Assembly (NCBI GenBank): GCA_963749825.1
Contig: CAVVOI010000009.1
Span: 496,001 to 560,000 of the forward strand
Length of the DNA stretch: 64,000 bases
Reading direction: 5' to 3'
Source of the DNA: UBA11865 sp963749825
Lineage (GTDB): Bacteria > Chloroflexota > Anaerolineae > Promineifilales > Promineifilaceae
Numbering within the stretch: position 1 is the stretch's first letter; every line of letters begins with the position of its first letter. The position numbers and the translations under genes were made by a program. Below the pieces are notes generated by a model that had not been told where the DNA came from, made no database searches, and saw only the letters and a list, made by a program, of their open reading frames with translations. This document shows positions 52,385 to 61,600 of this stretch, one piece after another.

Positions 52385-54808
52385 GTGCAAATGTCAGATA
52401 CGATAGAACAAACGATTAGCATGAAACCTATCACGTTGTCTGAGAACAGCCGCGCTGTTTTAGAACGACGTTATCTGCGACGAGGAAAAGATGGCCTGCC
52501 CGTCGAATCTGTCGAGGAGATGTTCTATCGTGTTGCCAGCCACGTTGCTGCAAGTGAGGCTGAGAGTGGCGGTGACATCGATTCAGTAACCGAAGCATTT
52601 TATGAAATGCTGACTGAGTTTCGATTCATGCCAAATAGCCCAACTTTTACCGGAGCGGGTACACCGTTAGGCCAATTAGCGGCATGCTTTGTTTTGCCAA
52701 TAACCGATGACATGGGACGCGACGAGTCAGGGATATTCCAGTCTCTTCGCGATGCAGCTCTCATCCAACAAACGGGAGGCGGTAATGGTTTTTCTTTTTC
52801 CCGCTTAAGACCAAAGGGGGCTTTGGTAAAGTCCTCCGCCGGACAGGCAACCGGCCCAGTAGGGTTCCTTCGCGTTTACGATCAAGCCTTTGGAGAGATA
52901 GCACAAGGCGGTACCCGGCGTGGCGCCAATATGGCCGTGCTAAGGGTCGACCACCCAGACATACGTGATTTTATTACATCGAAGACTAATGAAAATCAAA
53001 TTACTAATTTCAATATTAGTGTCGGGGTAACCGATAAGTTTATGCAGGCTGTTGCCGATGATGATGATTTTGAACTGATCAATCCACAAGATGGAGCCGT
53101 TTGGGATTCAGTTCGGGCTCGGGATCTATTCGAGTTAATCGTTAAGCAGGCTCATCATAACGGAGAACCAGGTGTACTGTTCCTCGACAAGGCGAACCAA
53201 CAAAACCCGGTGCCCCATCTTTATGAATTGGAAGCCACCAACCCATGTGGAGAACAGTGGCTTGGCCCCTATGAAAATTGTTGTCTTGGTTCAATAAATC
53301 TTGCCAGACATTTAGGACCAAACGGTACCGTTGATTGGACCGGTTTACAACAAACAGTTGAGTTAGCTACAAGATTCCTGGACAATGTCGTTACGGCCAA
53401 TGCTTATGTACCGGCCGTTCCCCAACTACAAGTAGCAGCTTTTCGTGCCCGGCGTATTGGCTTAGGAATCATGGGCTTGGCCGATATCATGTACCATACG
53501 GGTAATCGTTATGGTTCTGAGGAAGCCCAAGAATTTGTCGGACAGATCATGGAATTTGTGCGCTATCACTGCATGCAGACCAGTATCTTGCTTGCGGAAG
53601 AGCGAGGACCGTTTCCGGCAATCACAGGAAGCATTTATGATCCCGAGAATTTAACCTGGCAGCCTCCACAGCCGCTATTTCCTTACAGCTGCGACTTCCA
53701 GCGTCCCTATTTGGATTGGGACGCCTTGGTCACTAGATTGAAACAAGCCGGAATTCGTAATGCTGCCCAAACGACAGTCGCGCCTACCGGAACGATTGCT
53801 ACCGTAGCTGGCTGCGAAGGCTATGGTTGTGAACCAGTATTTGCCTTAGCATATGTGCGTCATGTCAACGACAACGGCACAGATTTGGAATTGCAGTATA
53901 CCAGTCCTATCTTTGAAAAGAGCCTGATCGCAGCCAATCTGAATGCAGACGAACGAGATCAGATCATCAAAGCAGTGATGGAAAACGGAAATTGCCAAAA
54001 TGTTCCTGGTATACCGGAAGATATTCGTCATACCTTTGTGGTTGCGGCCGATATTTCTCCCGAGGAACATGTCCGAATGCAGGCGGCTATCCAGGCATTC
54101 GTCGATAATAGCATTTCTAAAACCTGCAATTTTCCGGCCGGAGCGACAGAAGAGGATATTGCTGAAACTTATGGATTGGCTTGGCAGTTGGGCTGTAAAG
54201 GCTTAACGGTATACGTAACCGGCTCCCGCGAGAAAGTAGTTTTAGAGACGCATGCGACGAAAGCCGACAAAGAAACGAAGGAAACTCAGCAGCCTTTATG
54301 GCCTGAATCAAAGAAGCCACGGGCCACTACCCTGCGAGGTGAAACCCATCGAGTGACAACGCCGCTTGGCAACACTTATGTTACGATTAATGAAAATGGC
54401 GACGACCATCCATTTGAAGTTTTCATCCAAACTTCTAAGGCCGGCAGTGATACAGCGGCCGTGTCCGAGGCCATCGGCCGCCTGGTTAGCTATATATTGA
54501 GGTTATCTTCGCCTATTCCACCGAGAGATCGGATGAATGAAGTCGTCAAACAACTCAGCGGAATCGGCGGAGGCCGACCTTTTGGTTTTGGTTCGAATCG
54601 TGTTCTCTCCTTACCTGATGGCGTTGCTCAAGCTCTGGCCGAATATCTGCAAGATAGTCAATTGCCCAGTCTAAAATCCAACGGTCACGTACCGCAACAG
54701 TCAGGAAAGTTACTGTTTGGCGATCTTTGTCCCGAATGCGGCGAAGCAGCGGTGGTTAATGAGGAAGGGTGCCGGAAATGTTACGGTTGTGGTTTCAGCG
54801 AGTGCTAA
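52385..54808 (+). CDS. nrdJ: Class II (adenosylcobalamin-dependent) ribonucleotide reductase
   Basis: NrdJ makes deoxyribonucleotides and needs no oxygen, using adenosylcobalamin to make its radical. The 807-residue protein has RFMPNSPTFTGAGTPLGQLAA, GGGNGFSFSRLR, EATNPCGEQWLGPYENCCLG (the substrate-cysteine region), TVAPTGTIATVAG, and a C-terminal cysteine-rich tail, CPECGEAAV ... CRKCYGCGFSEC, typical for the redox tail. GTG 52385 has a better ribosome-site distance (GGAGAG) than the ATG at 52391. No N-terminal ATP cone is obvious. Confidence 0.93.
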   Translation: MQMSDTIEQTISMKPITLSENSRAVLERRYLRRGKDGLPVESVEEMFYRVASHVAASEAESGGDIDSVTEAFYEMLTEFRFMPNSPTFTGAGTPLGQLAACFVLPITDDMGRDESGIFQSLRDAALIQQTGGGNGFSFSRLRPKGALVKSSAGQATGPVGFLRVYDQAFGEIAQGGTRRGANMAVLRVDHPDIRDFITSKTNENQITNFNISVGVTDKFMQAVADDDDFELINPQDGAVWDSVRARDLFELIVKQAHHNGEPGVLFLDKANQQNPVPHLYELEATNPCGEQWLGPYENCCLGSINLARHLGPNGTVDWTGLQQTVELATRFLDNVVTANAYVPAVPQLQVAAFRARRIGLGIMGLADIMYHTGNRYGSEEAQEFVGQIMEFVRYHCMQTSILLAEERGPFPAITGSIYDPENLTWQPPQPLFPYSCDFQRPYLDWDALVTRLKQAGIRNAAQTTVAPTGTIATVAGCEGYGCEPVFALAYVRHVNDNGTDLELQYTSPIFEKSLIAANLNADERDQIIKAVMENGNCQNVPGIPEDIRHTFVVAADISPEEHVRMQAAIQAFVDNSISKTCNFPAGATEEDIAETYGLAWQLGCKGLTVYVTGSREKVVLETHATKADKETKETQQPLWPESKKPRATTLRGETHRVTTPLGNTYVTINENGDDHPFEVFIQTSKAGSDTAAVSEAIGRLVSYILRLSSPIPPRDRMNEVVKQLSGIGGGRPFGFGSNRVLSLPDGVAQALAEYLQDSQLPSLKSNGHVPQQSGKLLFGDLCPECGEAAVVNEEGCRKCYGCGFSEC

Positions 54809-55054
54809 GGAGTCTGTGGTAACTGCTTTCGTGAGTGTACTCATTAGAATCTGTAACCTATCTTAGCCACTATATTTTTGCTGAAATGAAATCCCGTCGA
54901 TCATTAATGTCAAAGAGCATTGTAATTTTTGATCCCTTGTTGTAAACTAATTACATAATTATTCTGGGCGTCGCCAAATTTGAACAAGTCGCGCAACTAG
55001 ATTAATAATAACGGAATTAATTCTCTCGTCATTTTATAGAGCAGGGGATTTTTA
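54809..55054. other. Spacer upstream of the RiPP-like precursor
   Basis: There is no gene. TTGTAA, 17 bases, then TAAACT near 54919-54948 is a possible promoter for the next gene. The stretch is AT-rich compared with nrdJ. Confidence 0.4.
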
Positions 55055-55237
55055 ATGAATATGAATCAAAACCCCAGATCAAACACGAAGAACGATCAGA
55101 ATAGTGGGCGAAAACCCTACAAGGCGCCGGCCATCATCTATGAAGGCAAGATAACTGTTCGAGCCGGTACTGGAGATGCTTTCCCATTCCAAGATGGTCC
55201 TGGTCTTCCGTTTGATGGACCAACAAACAATAAGTAG
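55055..55237 (+). CDS. Small peptide with RiPP-precursor features
   Basis: This 60-residue peptide is preceded by a good AGGGGA site. The first 20 residues are polar, rich in Asn. Residues 22-31 read YKAPAIIYEG, which fits YxxPx[L/I]xxxG, the leader motif that PqqD-like recognition elements bind in lasso peptide precursors. KITVRAGTG follows. The remaining GDAFPFQDGPGLPFDGPTNNK (positions 40-60) is rich in Gly, Pro, Asp and Phe, unlike a folded protein. In lasso precursors Thr is at -2 of the core and six residues after the Gly; here T39 is eight after G31, so a canonical lasso assignment does not fit. A core from G40 with an Asp at its eighth position is imaginable. No cyclase or PqqD gene is present; the next plus-strand gene is an HPr-kinase-like gene. 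Confidence 0.55.
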   Translation: MNMNQNPRSNTKNDQNSGRKPYKAPAIIYEGKITVRAGTGDAFPFQDGPGLPFDGPTNNK

Positions 55238-55568
55238 AACCACTATTTGGTGAGTGCCAGCTCATCAGGTACCCTTGATTTTATATCTCAAGACATCCGA
55301 TTCACTCAGGCTGCAGCCTTAGCCTGTTATTCAATTTGGCTGAAACACTTCATTCAAAATATCACGAATCAATAACAAGGATTGTAAAGCGCGCCATTTC
55401 TAAGAAGTTGCGGCTTCGTGGTTACTACTGGGGGTGGTTTCGAAATGCATATACGATCTTGATCGATTGACCATCCTATTGTAAGGTCGCGAAATGGTCG
55501 ATCAAAGCCAATCATTCATGACTGATACCGATGTTTTTACTGCTATTTGATCGGGGCCGGAAATTATT
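55238..55568. other. 331-base spacer between precursor and HPr-kinase-like gene
   Basis: No convincing gene. One plus frame runs without stop for about 60 codons up to about 55468 and ends SKKLRLRGYYWGWFRNAYT, without a good start or ribosome site. Another frame, continuous with the precursor, gives about 40 residues. Either may be a remnant of a lost small gene such as a PqqD- or B2-type partner, but no family is recognised. Confidence 0.4.
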
Positions 55569-56561
55569 GTGGAATTTCGATTTGATTCACTTAAAATTCA
55601 AGCCAAGTCCAGTGATAAAGCTGTCGAAGAAAGCTTGGAATCGATTATGAAGGGCTGGCCAACTCTGTATCTGGATCCCCCGCCAAATGAGCATGGGCAA
55701 GCATACCAACCGCAACGATCTAAGATTGCCGATATTACCATTACCTTCAAGTCCGTTGATCGATTATCGAGTTTTCCAAATACTAAGCCATTCTTTGTCG
55801 AAAAAATCGCCGGCTTAGCAGAAGAAACCGCGACGATCACCTTATTCAGAACCGGAGATGATTTCCAGCTGTTTTTCCGAGGAGGGGCAATAATACGTTA
55901 TTCGCTTCCTATTGAATTACCACCGGCTGGATCAGCCCTAGAAATTGAAATTCTAAGTTCGGCTGTCGGCGCCGGTCAACTAGAAGATATCTTGTTCAGT
56001 AGTCTCGCCCCATTGCTCCGACGCCATGGCTATTATATGGTTCATTCTTTCGCGGCCTCGAGAGATAATTTTGCCTTGTTATTAATCGGAAGATCGGGGA
56101 GTGGAAAAACGACCGCGGGGCTAAGTTTGATTCAACAGGGGTGGGGGTTTTTGGCAAATGATATGACTATCTTGAAAAGTAAAGGCGACAGCATTTGGGC
56201 TTTGCCGACGCCAGGTGGTATCTCCATCACACCCAAGACCGCCGAAATTTTGTCATCGTTCATAAGCGGTGGAAACCAGATGTCTGGAGCGAAACCTAAT
56301 CGAAAAGAATATTATCCCGCGGTTAGTCTCGTCTCTTCTTGGTCAGAGGCTGTTCCGGTGGGAGCAATTTGTTTTCCTACCATCTCTGTTGGTAGCAAAA
56401 CAAGTTCCTTTGATATCCAAAAGGCGACAGCATTAGCCCGGATAATGGAAGGTAGCATTGATCGTTGGGATGAGGCGATGCTCATCGGTCACATAAATTT
56501 TTTAGAGAGACTATGTGACTCAAGCTCAATGTCTTGCGCTTCAGCTGGGGGAGGATGTTGA
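55569..56561 (+). CDS. HPr-kinase/phosphorylase-like protein with probable 3' frameshift
   Basis: The 330-residue protein starts with GTG and has a kinase domain with P-loop GRSGSGKT (174-181), FLANDM (D198, Walker-B/Mg-like) and WALPTPGG. This HprK-like group occurs in lasso and other RiPP clusters, where some members phosphorylate the precursor peptide. The frame goes odd after L315: CDSSSMSCASAGGGC ends it at 56561. Ignoring one T at 56514, the frame reads VTQAQCLALQLGEDVEELSR and ends at 56598, much like the expected family C-terminus. I infer a one-base insertion, real or from sequencing. The 3' end overlaps the convergent pentapeptide gene. Confidence 0.75.
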   Translation: MEFRFDSLKIQAKSSDKAVEESLESIMKGWPTLYLDPPPNEHGQAYQPQRSKIADITITFKSVDRLSSFPNTKPFFVEKIAGLAEETATITLFRTGDDFQLFFRGGAIIRYSLPIELPPAGSALEIEILSSAVGAGQLEDILFSSLAPLLRRHGYYMVHSFAASRDNFALLLIGRSGSGKTTAGLSLIQQGWGFLANDMTILKSKGDSIWALPTPGGISITPKTAEILSSFISGGNQMSGAKPNRKEYYPAVSLVSSWSEAVPVGAICFPTISVGSKTSSFDIQKATALARIMEGSIDRWDEAMLIGHINFLERLCDSSSMSCASAGGGC

Positions 56562-57971
56562 GGAATTGTCCCGGATAGTGGCGGCTACCTGGGATTGAGA
56601 TTGTTGTTCGCCATTCGAATTACCGTTAGAACCCAGGTTGATATTTGCGCGTCTATTGTTAGGCATTATCGCCCCGTCGATAGAAAGCGCGGAATCGAGT
56701 TGTTCCTCGGTGATGACGGCCGAGGATAGGTAGGCTCCCCGCAAATCGGCCCCTTCAAGGCGAGCACCAGTCAAATCAGCAAAACTTAGATTTGCGCCAC
56801 GAAGGTTTGTTCCGGAAAGGTTAGCCTCACGAAGGCTGCATTTAAATAAAAAGGCCATGGGCAGACGGGCATCGCTCAGGTCGGAAGCGGAGAGATCGGC
56901 TTCTTTCATGTTAACTTGCTTGGCTTCAAGGCCCGTCAAATTTGCATTGGTTAGAATCGCCTTGGTTAACAAGGCGCTATTCATCTTCGCCCCACTGAGA
57001 TCGGCATTGCTCAGATTGGCTTCTCTCAGATTCGCCCGATCTAGATCCGCCTCCCTGAGTCGCGCCCCTGTCAGGTCTGCACCTCTTAAGATGGACTCTT
57101 TTAGATCAGCCTTATCCATGAGGGCGTTTTGCAGAGACGCTTCGGTGAGATCTGTGTCAGCTAGATTTGCCTCTCGAAGATTGGAGCCGTTTAAATTAGC
57201 CCGCCTCAGAATAGGCGGTACCCATCGTGGCATTCCGGCCGGCATTGTCTTCTGAATCGATCCTGGCATGTCTGCCCCGGTTAAATCCGCTTCTGCCAGG
57301 TCTGTGCTGTGCAATTGTGCATCGGCAAGATTGGCATCAGACAAGTGTGCTTGTCTTAAATCAGCATCACTCAGGTTAACGCCGCTAAGATTGGCCGTTG
57401 AGAGATTTGCCCCGGCTAAAGAGATAACCGGATCTGGGTGCCGAATCAGTTGCGATTCATATAAAAACCTTACAAGCGATCCCTTGCGTTCACTATTCAG
57501 CGCCCAAACTACAGTCATAGTCTGTGCTCTGGCCACGTGGCGAACTTCATCATCATCCGAAGATTGTCGAAGACCATGCTTGAGTAAAAGTTCCGTCATT
57601 GTATCAAAATAGATTTGGATTCTTTTTTCCTGGTGCTGACCTTCAATAATTTCTAAATTCTTAGACAGGCCGCTGATATGAGATTCTTGATCATCGCTCT
57701 CGGCACGTTTTGGATGGCTTACCCACCATGCCCCTAATAAAAGAGCAGCCGGAATCAGCATCAATTCTAGCCAATCCCATAGGGTTCTTTTTACCTGATT
57801 TCCGCCAACGATACTGTCGTCTGAAACGAATCCCGTCCAATTCGGCGCGATACCAGGCAAAACCGCCCAGATAATGATGGCTGAAGCGAGGACAATGGCC
57901 AGAACCACGACAATGGTCCGGCTCCTGTTTTTCCACAACTCCCGATCGAAGTTGAATTCTGAATCACTCAT
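56541..57971 (-). CDS. Pentapeptide-repeat protein with two N-terminal membrane helices
   Basis: A 476-residue protein. Residues about 17-37 and 67-84 are hydrophobic helices. Then follow about 30 A(D/N)LxX repeats in a row (ANLSTANLSGVNLSDADLRQ, ...), forming a right-handed quadrilateral beta-helix. The C-terminus is Ser/Gln-rich and disordered. The best start is the ATG at 57971; a TTG would add four residues. It overlaps the 3' end of the HPr-kinase-like gene. The function of such proteins is unknown; DNA mimicry is known only for soluble ones such as Qnr. Confidence 0.85.
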   Translation of the reverse strand: MSDSEFNFDRELWKNRSRTIVVVLAIVLASAIIIWAVLPGIAPNWTGFVSDDSIVGGNQVKRTLWDWLELMLIPAALLLGAWWVSHPKRAESDDQESHISGLSKNLEIIEGQHQEKRIQIYFDTMTELLLKHGLRQSSDDDEVRHVARAQTMTVVWALNSERKGSLVRFLYESQLIRHPDPVISLAGANLSTANLSGVNLSDADLRQAHLSDANLADAQLHSTDLAEADLTGADMPGSIQKTMPAGMPRWVPPILRRANLNGSNLREANLADTDLTEASLQNALMDKADLKESILRGADLTGARLREADLDRANLREANLSNADLSGAKMNSALLTKAILTNANLTGLEAKQVNMKEADLSASDLSDARLPMAFLFKCSLREANLSGTNLRGANLSFADLTGARLEGADLRGAYLSSAVITEEQLDSALSIDGAIMPNNRRANINLGSNGNSNGEQQSQSQVAATIRDNSSTSSPS

Positions 57972-58120
57972 GCTAAAAGTCAACGATGCCTATGTAAGCC
58001 AATAATGTTGGATTGATGCCAAACACAAGCCACCCTCAGTCGGAAAAAAGGGTTTCAAATTTATTAAATTGTTCCTGATAAGGATAGTCAATCTCGTGAA
58101 TGCGCCGGTTTATTAACGGA

Positions 58121-58483
58121 TTACAGGATGTATCGATGGGACGGTGGTTGGCTAAATGGCTGACTCTTATTTCCAATGCTGGCAGTTTTTATATTCGAGA
58201 TAGTAGATGTGAACTGCTCTTGGTCCATATAGGGTAGCCAGTCCAATAACGATGAATCAGGTAACTCATAGGAAAGCCCGCAACACGGGCACTCCCCGAA
58301 TGCACCGTCTGCACTGCTAAAGAAGCCGACATCACTGGAATCAGTTTTGGTCTTCAGCTGTTCTATAATATCTAAAGGTGGCTGACCCGTTGATTTATCG
58401 CCAATAAAATACAGCTCCGCCCCACAATAGCAGGCTATTTGAATCATGCCTACCGTCGCCGACTGGTTAATCCCACATCTCAT
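58121..58483 (-). CDS. Small cysteine-rich hypothetical protein
   Basis: A 120-residue protein with CYCGAELYF near residue 18 and CPCCGLSYELP near residue 65, two Cys pairs that could bind zinc. An AGGGGA site lies 7 bases before the ATG at 58483. The last 40 residues are Ser/Thr-rich. No family recognised. Confidence 0.6.
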   Translation of the reverse strand: MRCGINQSATVGMIQIACYCGAELYFIGDKSTGQPPLDIIEQLKTKTDSSDVGFFSSADGAFGECPCCGLSYELPDSSLLDWLPYMDQEQFTSTISNIKTASIGNKSQPFSQPPSHRYIL

Positions 58484-58649
58484 TATTAATCCCCTGTGCG
58501 ACCCCGTATCAGGAACCTTGATAAATGCGACAGAAACTCAATATATGGGGTGAATAAACCTTCAGACCCCTATCTATGGCATGATCATAATCCATTTATG
58601 TCAAATATGCAAGTCCTAATGACATAAGAATTGAGTACTATTTTAGGGT

Positions 58650-61600
58650 CTATGGCAGCGAACCAGGCCCCGGTAGCGGCCAGGCCCGGAAATCGTAATC
58701 GCATTGATCGGTGTCTTGCCAAAATGGATATCTTTCAAGGCTGTAATTGGAGCTGATAGCGAGTGGGCAAGTGGTATGATCGGGAACGTATCCTTTGCCA
58801 TAGGCAATCGCATCGACCAGGTTTCCGGCCGGATCCCTCAGTAAAACTTCATCGCCAAGATTTCCGAGTTGCAGTATCGTGGCCGGATCACCCCAATTTG
58901 GATCATCCTCTAGGTTATTAACTGAAGGATCGCTATCTATGACCTCGAAATCAGGGTTAAATCCGAAATTCGAATTGAACCCGGTGGCTGTCAAGGCGAT
59001 GACGATGGTTTCCTGGGGATGGACAATTATGCCTGAAGGAAATCTCCGGACGTCCTCAAAGTCACTCTTTTTCAACGCATCGCCTATTGTGAAGTTCCCG
59101 ATGTTAATCGGCCAGGCCGTTGGATTGACCAACTCGATAAATTCTGCATCATCAAGGCCGGAAGGATCGTACAATACTTCACTTATCAAGATATGATCGG
59201 CCGGGTGAGAAAACCTTCTGAAAATGACCGGCATTAGAATTGTTTCTGGCCAATCCCCATCAAACAATGTAGCCAAATATTCGAATGCATCGTCCGATTG
59301 GAGCAGTATGGCTACTTCCCTGTTGCCTTTGTGGGAAAGCTCTGTTCCATTAATACTCCCGATGAAAATATAACCTTGGCCCTTAATATTGGCCAAAACC
59401 ATCTTATTGTGAATGCCTAAACCGGTAGGATTTGCCAAGCTGCATCGCAGATCCAGGTCTTCGGCAAAAGCAATCGCATTAACTTGCATACACGTTTGAT
59501 CGTTGAGATGCTCGCCGATTTCTGATACAAAATAACTGTCAAGGAGCAGCCGCACGGTCGCTCCTCGCCTGGCAGCGGTTATGAAAGCTTGCAGACGTGG
59601 ATTGGGATCCAGCTCTGGGGTGCTGGTTGAAGATCCCCAATGCGGCCGTTCATCAAGTTGTTCAACCAAAATCGTATCCCCGGGACCGGCCGAATTCAGT
59701 ATAGAAAGCAGACCGTCTACATCGCGTAGACTGTTCTCAGGTGATTGGATAACCTCAAACGAAAACACACCTTGATAAGTCGCAGGTTCCGGAAAACGTA
59801 CTGAGTAAGTCGTTCCGCCTGTTACTGTGATGGCGATAGTACCGGGCGGCGGCTTCCCATAAATGGGATCTCCAGCTTGCCACCTAAAAAGATCTTGGTG
59901 ATGATCGGGATCGAAATCTGACGACCATATTCTTTTAAATTGTTCGACTACGCTGGCAGAATTGGTACTGAGCAGCGTGCCGCGTCTACCCCAAGTTCCA
60001 TCATCCTTCTCATCATTGGGCAGGCTATTAGGACTGAGATTCTCTGTACTGATTATGACCCTTATGTCGTCTATGATGAAAAACTTGGCGTGTAAATAGC
60101 GATATCTATCGTAAATCTCTAAAGAATCATCGCTGATCATGAAATAACATTGGCCATTTTCGGCTTCTAGCTTTTCACAAGCTAAACGTTCCATATCATC
60201 GATGCCGCCAACGGGACTGCCTTCGAGTAACAGCCTGACTTCGACGCCACGGCCGGCAGCATCGGCTAGGATGGAAGCCAGGGCCAGGTTTGTGAAGCTG
60301 AGCGTTTCAATATGGATAGAATGCTGGGCCGCAGTGAATTCTTCAGCTAATAAATCATAAGCATTGTCGGGGGCGATACCAATTGTGATTTGGGCCGTTT
60401 CAGTGATTCGGATTGAATGAAAAAATGATTCCAGATCCCAACCCGGATATTGGACCTTACGGCCGTTGATGGGATCTGTCCTAGATTGGGCCCAATCAGC
60501 GGCCGTATTTGTATCGCTAACGACAGATCCACTTTGTTGATCTTTCATCCGGTACAGCAGTTGACCGGCCGGGCCAAAAACACCGCTAACCGTATAAGGT
60601 TCCAGGCTTGGACCCGCCCAGCCGGGAAGGCTTGTATCGCCAGCCAGATAAACCAGCACATCGACGATGTTTCCATCGTCATCGCGCAAGATCACTTCAT
60701 CCCCATCATTGTTATACCCATGCCATGTTCCGGTTAAATCGGGTACATCCGGTCGCGATGATCGCGCCTCGAAGTCGGGTAAAAATCCGAATTGCCGATA
60801 AAATGCGGCCGCCTCGCGGGCAATCCAAATGCCTTGCCGGCCATCCAAGGTCGTGTTGGCGGGAAAGAATACGCCGTTTTCCTGATCCTCTATTTGCCAT
60901 CCACTCAAGTCTATCGTTTGTTCGCTAAAATTGATTAGTCGTACAGCCTCATCATAATCATAGTCTTCGTATCCATCGTAAAATAGGGCATCGATTACTA
61001 TTTGAGTCTCGACGGGACCCACGACGGTCGTCTCTAGCTGGTCATGATTGTTTATTGGGTTGGAATCATCTGTATTACTGCCGATAAGAGCCTCGTTCGT
61101 TACCAGGCCGCTAAGGTTTTCACTTATGGTGGTCGTCAAGTGAATGGATTGGATCATGCCACCAGGCAGCATGCCCAATTGCCATACCAAAACCCCAGGC
61201 ATAGGTTGGCTCATGGGATAACCGCCATCATCTTGCACATAGCTCAGGCCCTTGGGTAGGGTATCGGTTAAGATGACGCCGGTGGCAGTGATGGAGCCCG
61301 CATTGCTGAAAGAAAGCGTATAACGAATATCGTCTCCTGATTGCGACGTCGATGGTCCGATTTTATTGACGATGAGATCAGTATTTACCGGTTCAACCGA
61401 CCACATGGAATTGGGTTGGCGAGGAGTTCCATTGATGGGTAATCCGTTAACATCCAGGCCATTGCGGGTCTGACCATCATTGCTAACCCAATTGTCCGGC
61501 TCATCACCCATAGATGGGTCTCGCCGTTCCATACTATGAAAGTTGGGCGAACCGTCACCGGCCGGCCAGGCTGAATCCTGAATATTGGCTGTATCGATCA

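Noticed and set aside
55055..55237. Canonical lasso peptide precursor
   Set aside because: The Thr is eight, not six, residues after the leader Gly, and no cyclase or protease gene is near, so I call it RiPP-like only.
56857..57612. Ala/Arg/Ser-rich frames opposite the pentapeptide gene
   Set aside because: They merely mirror the repeat; no start or ribosome site.
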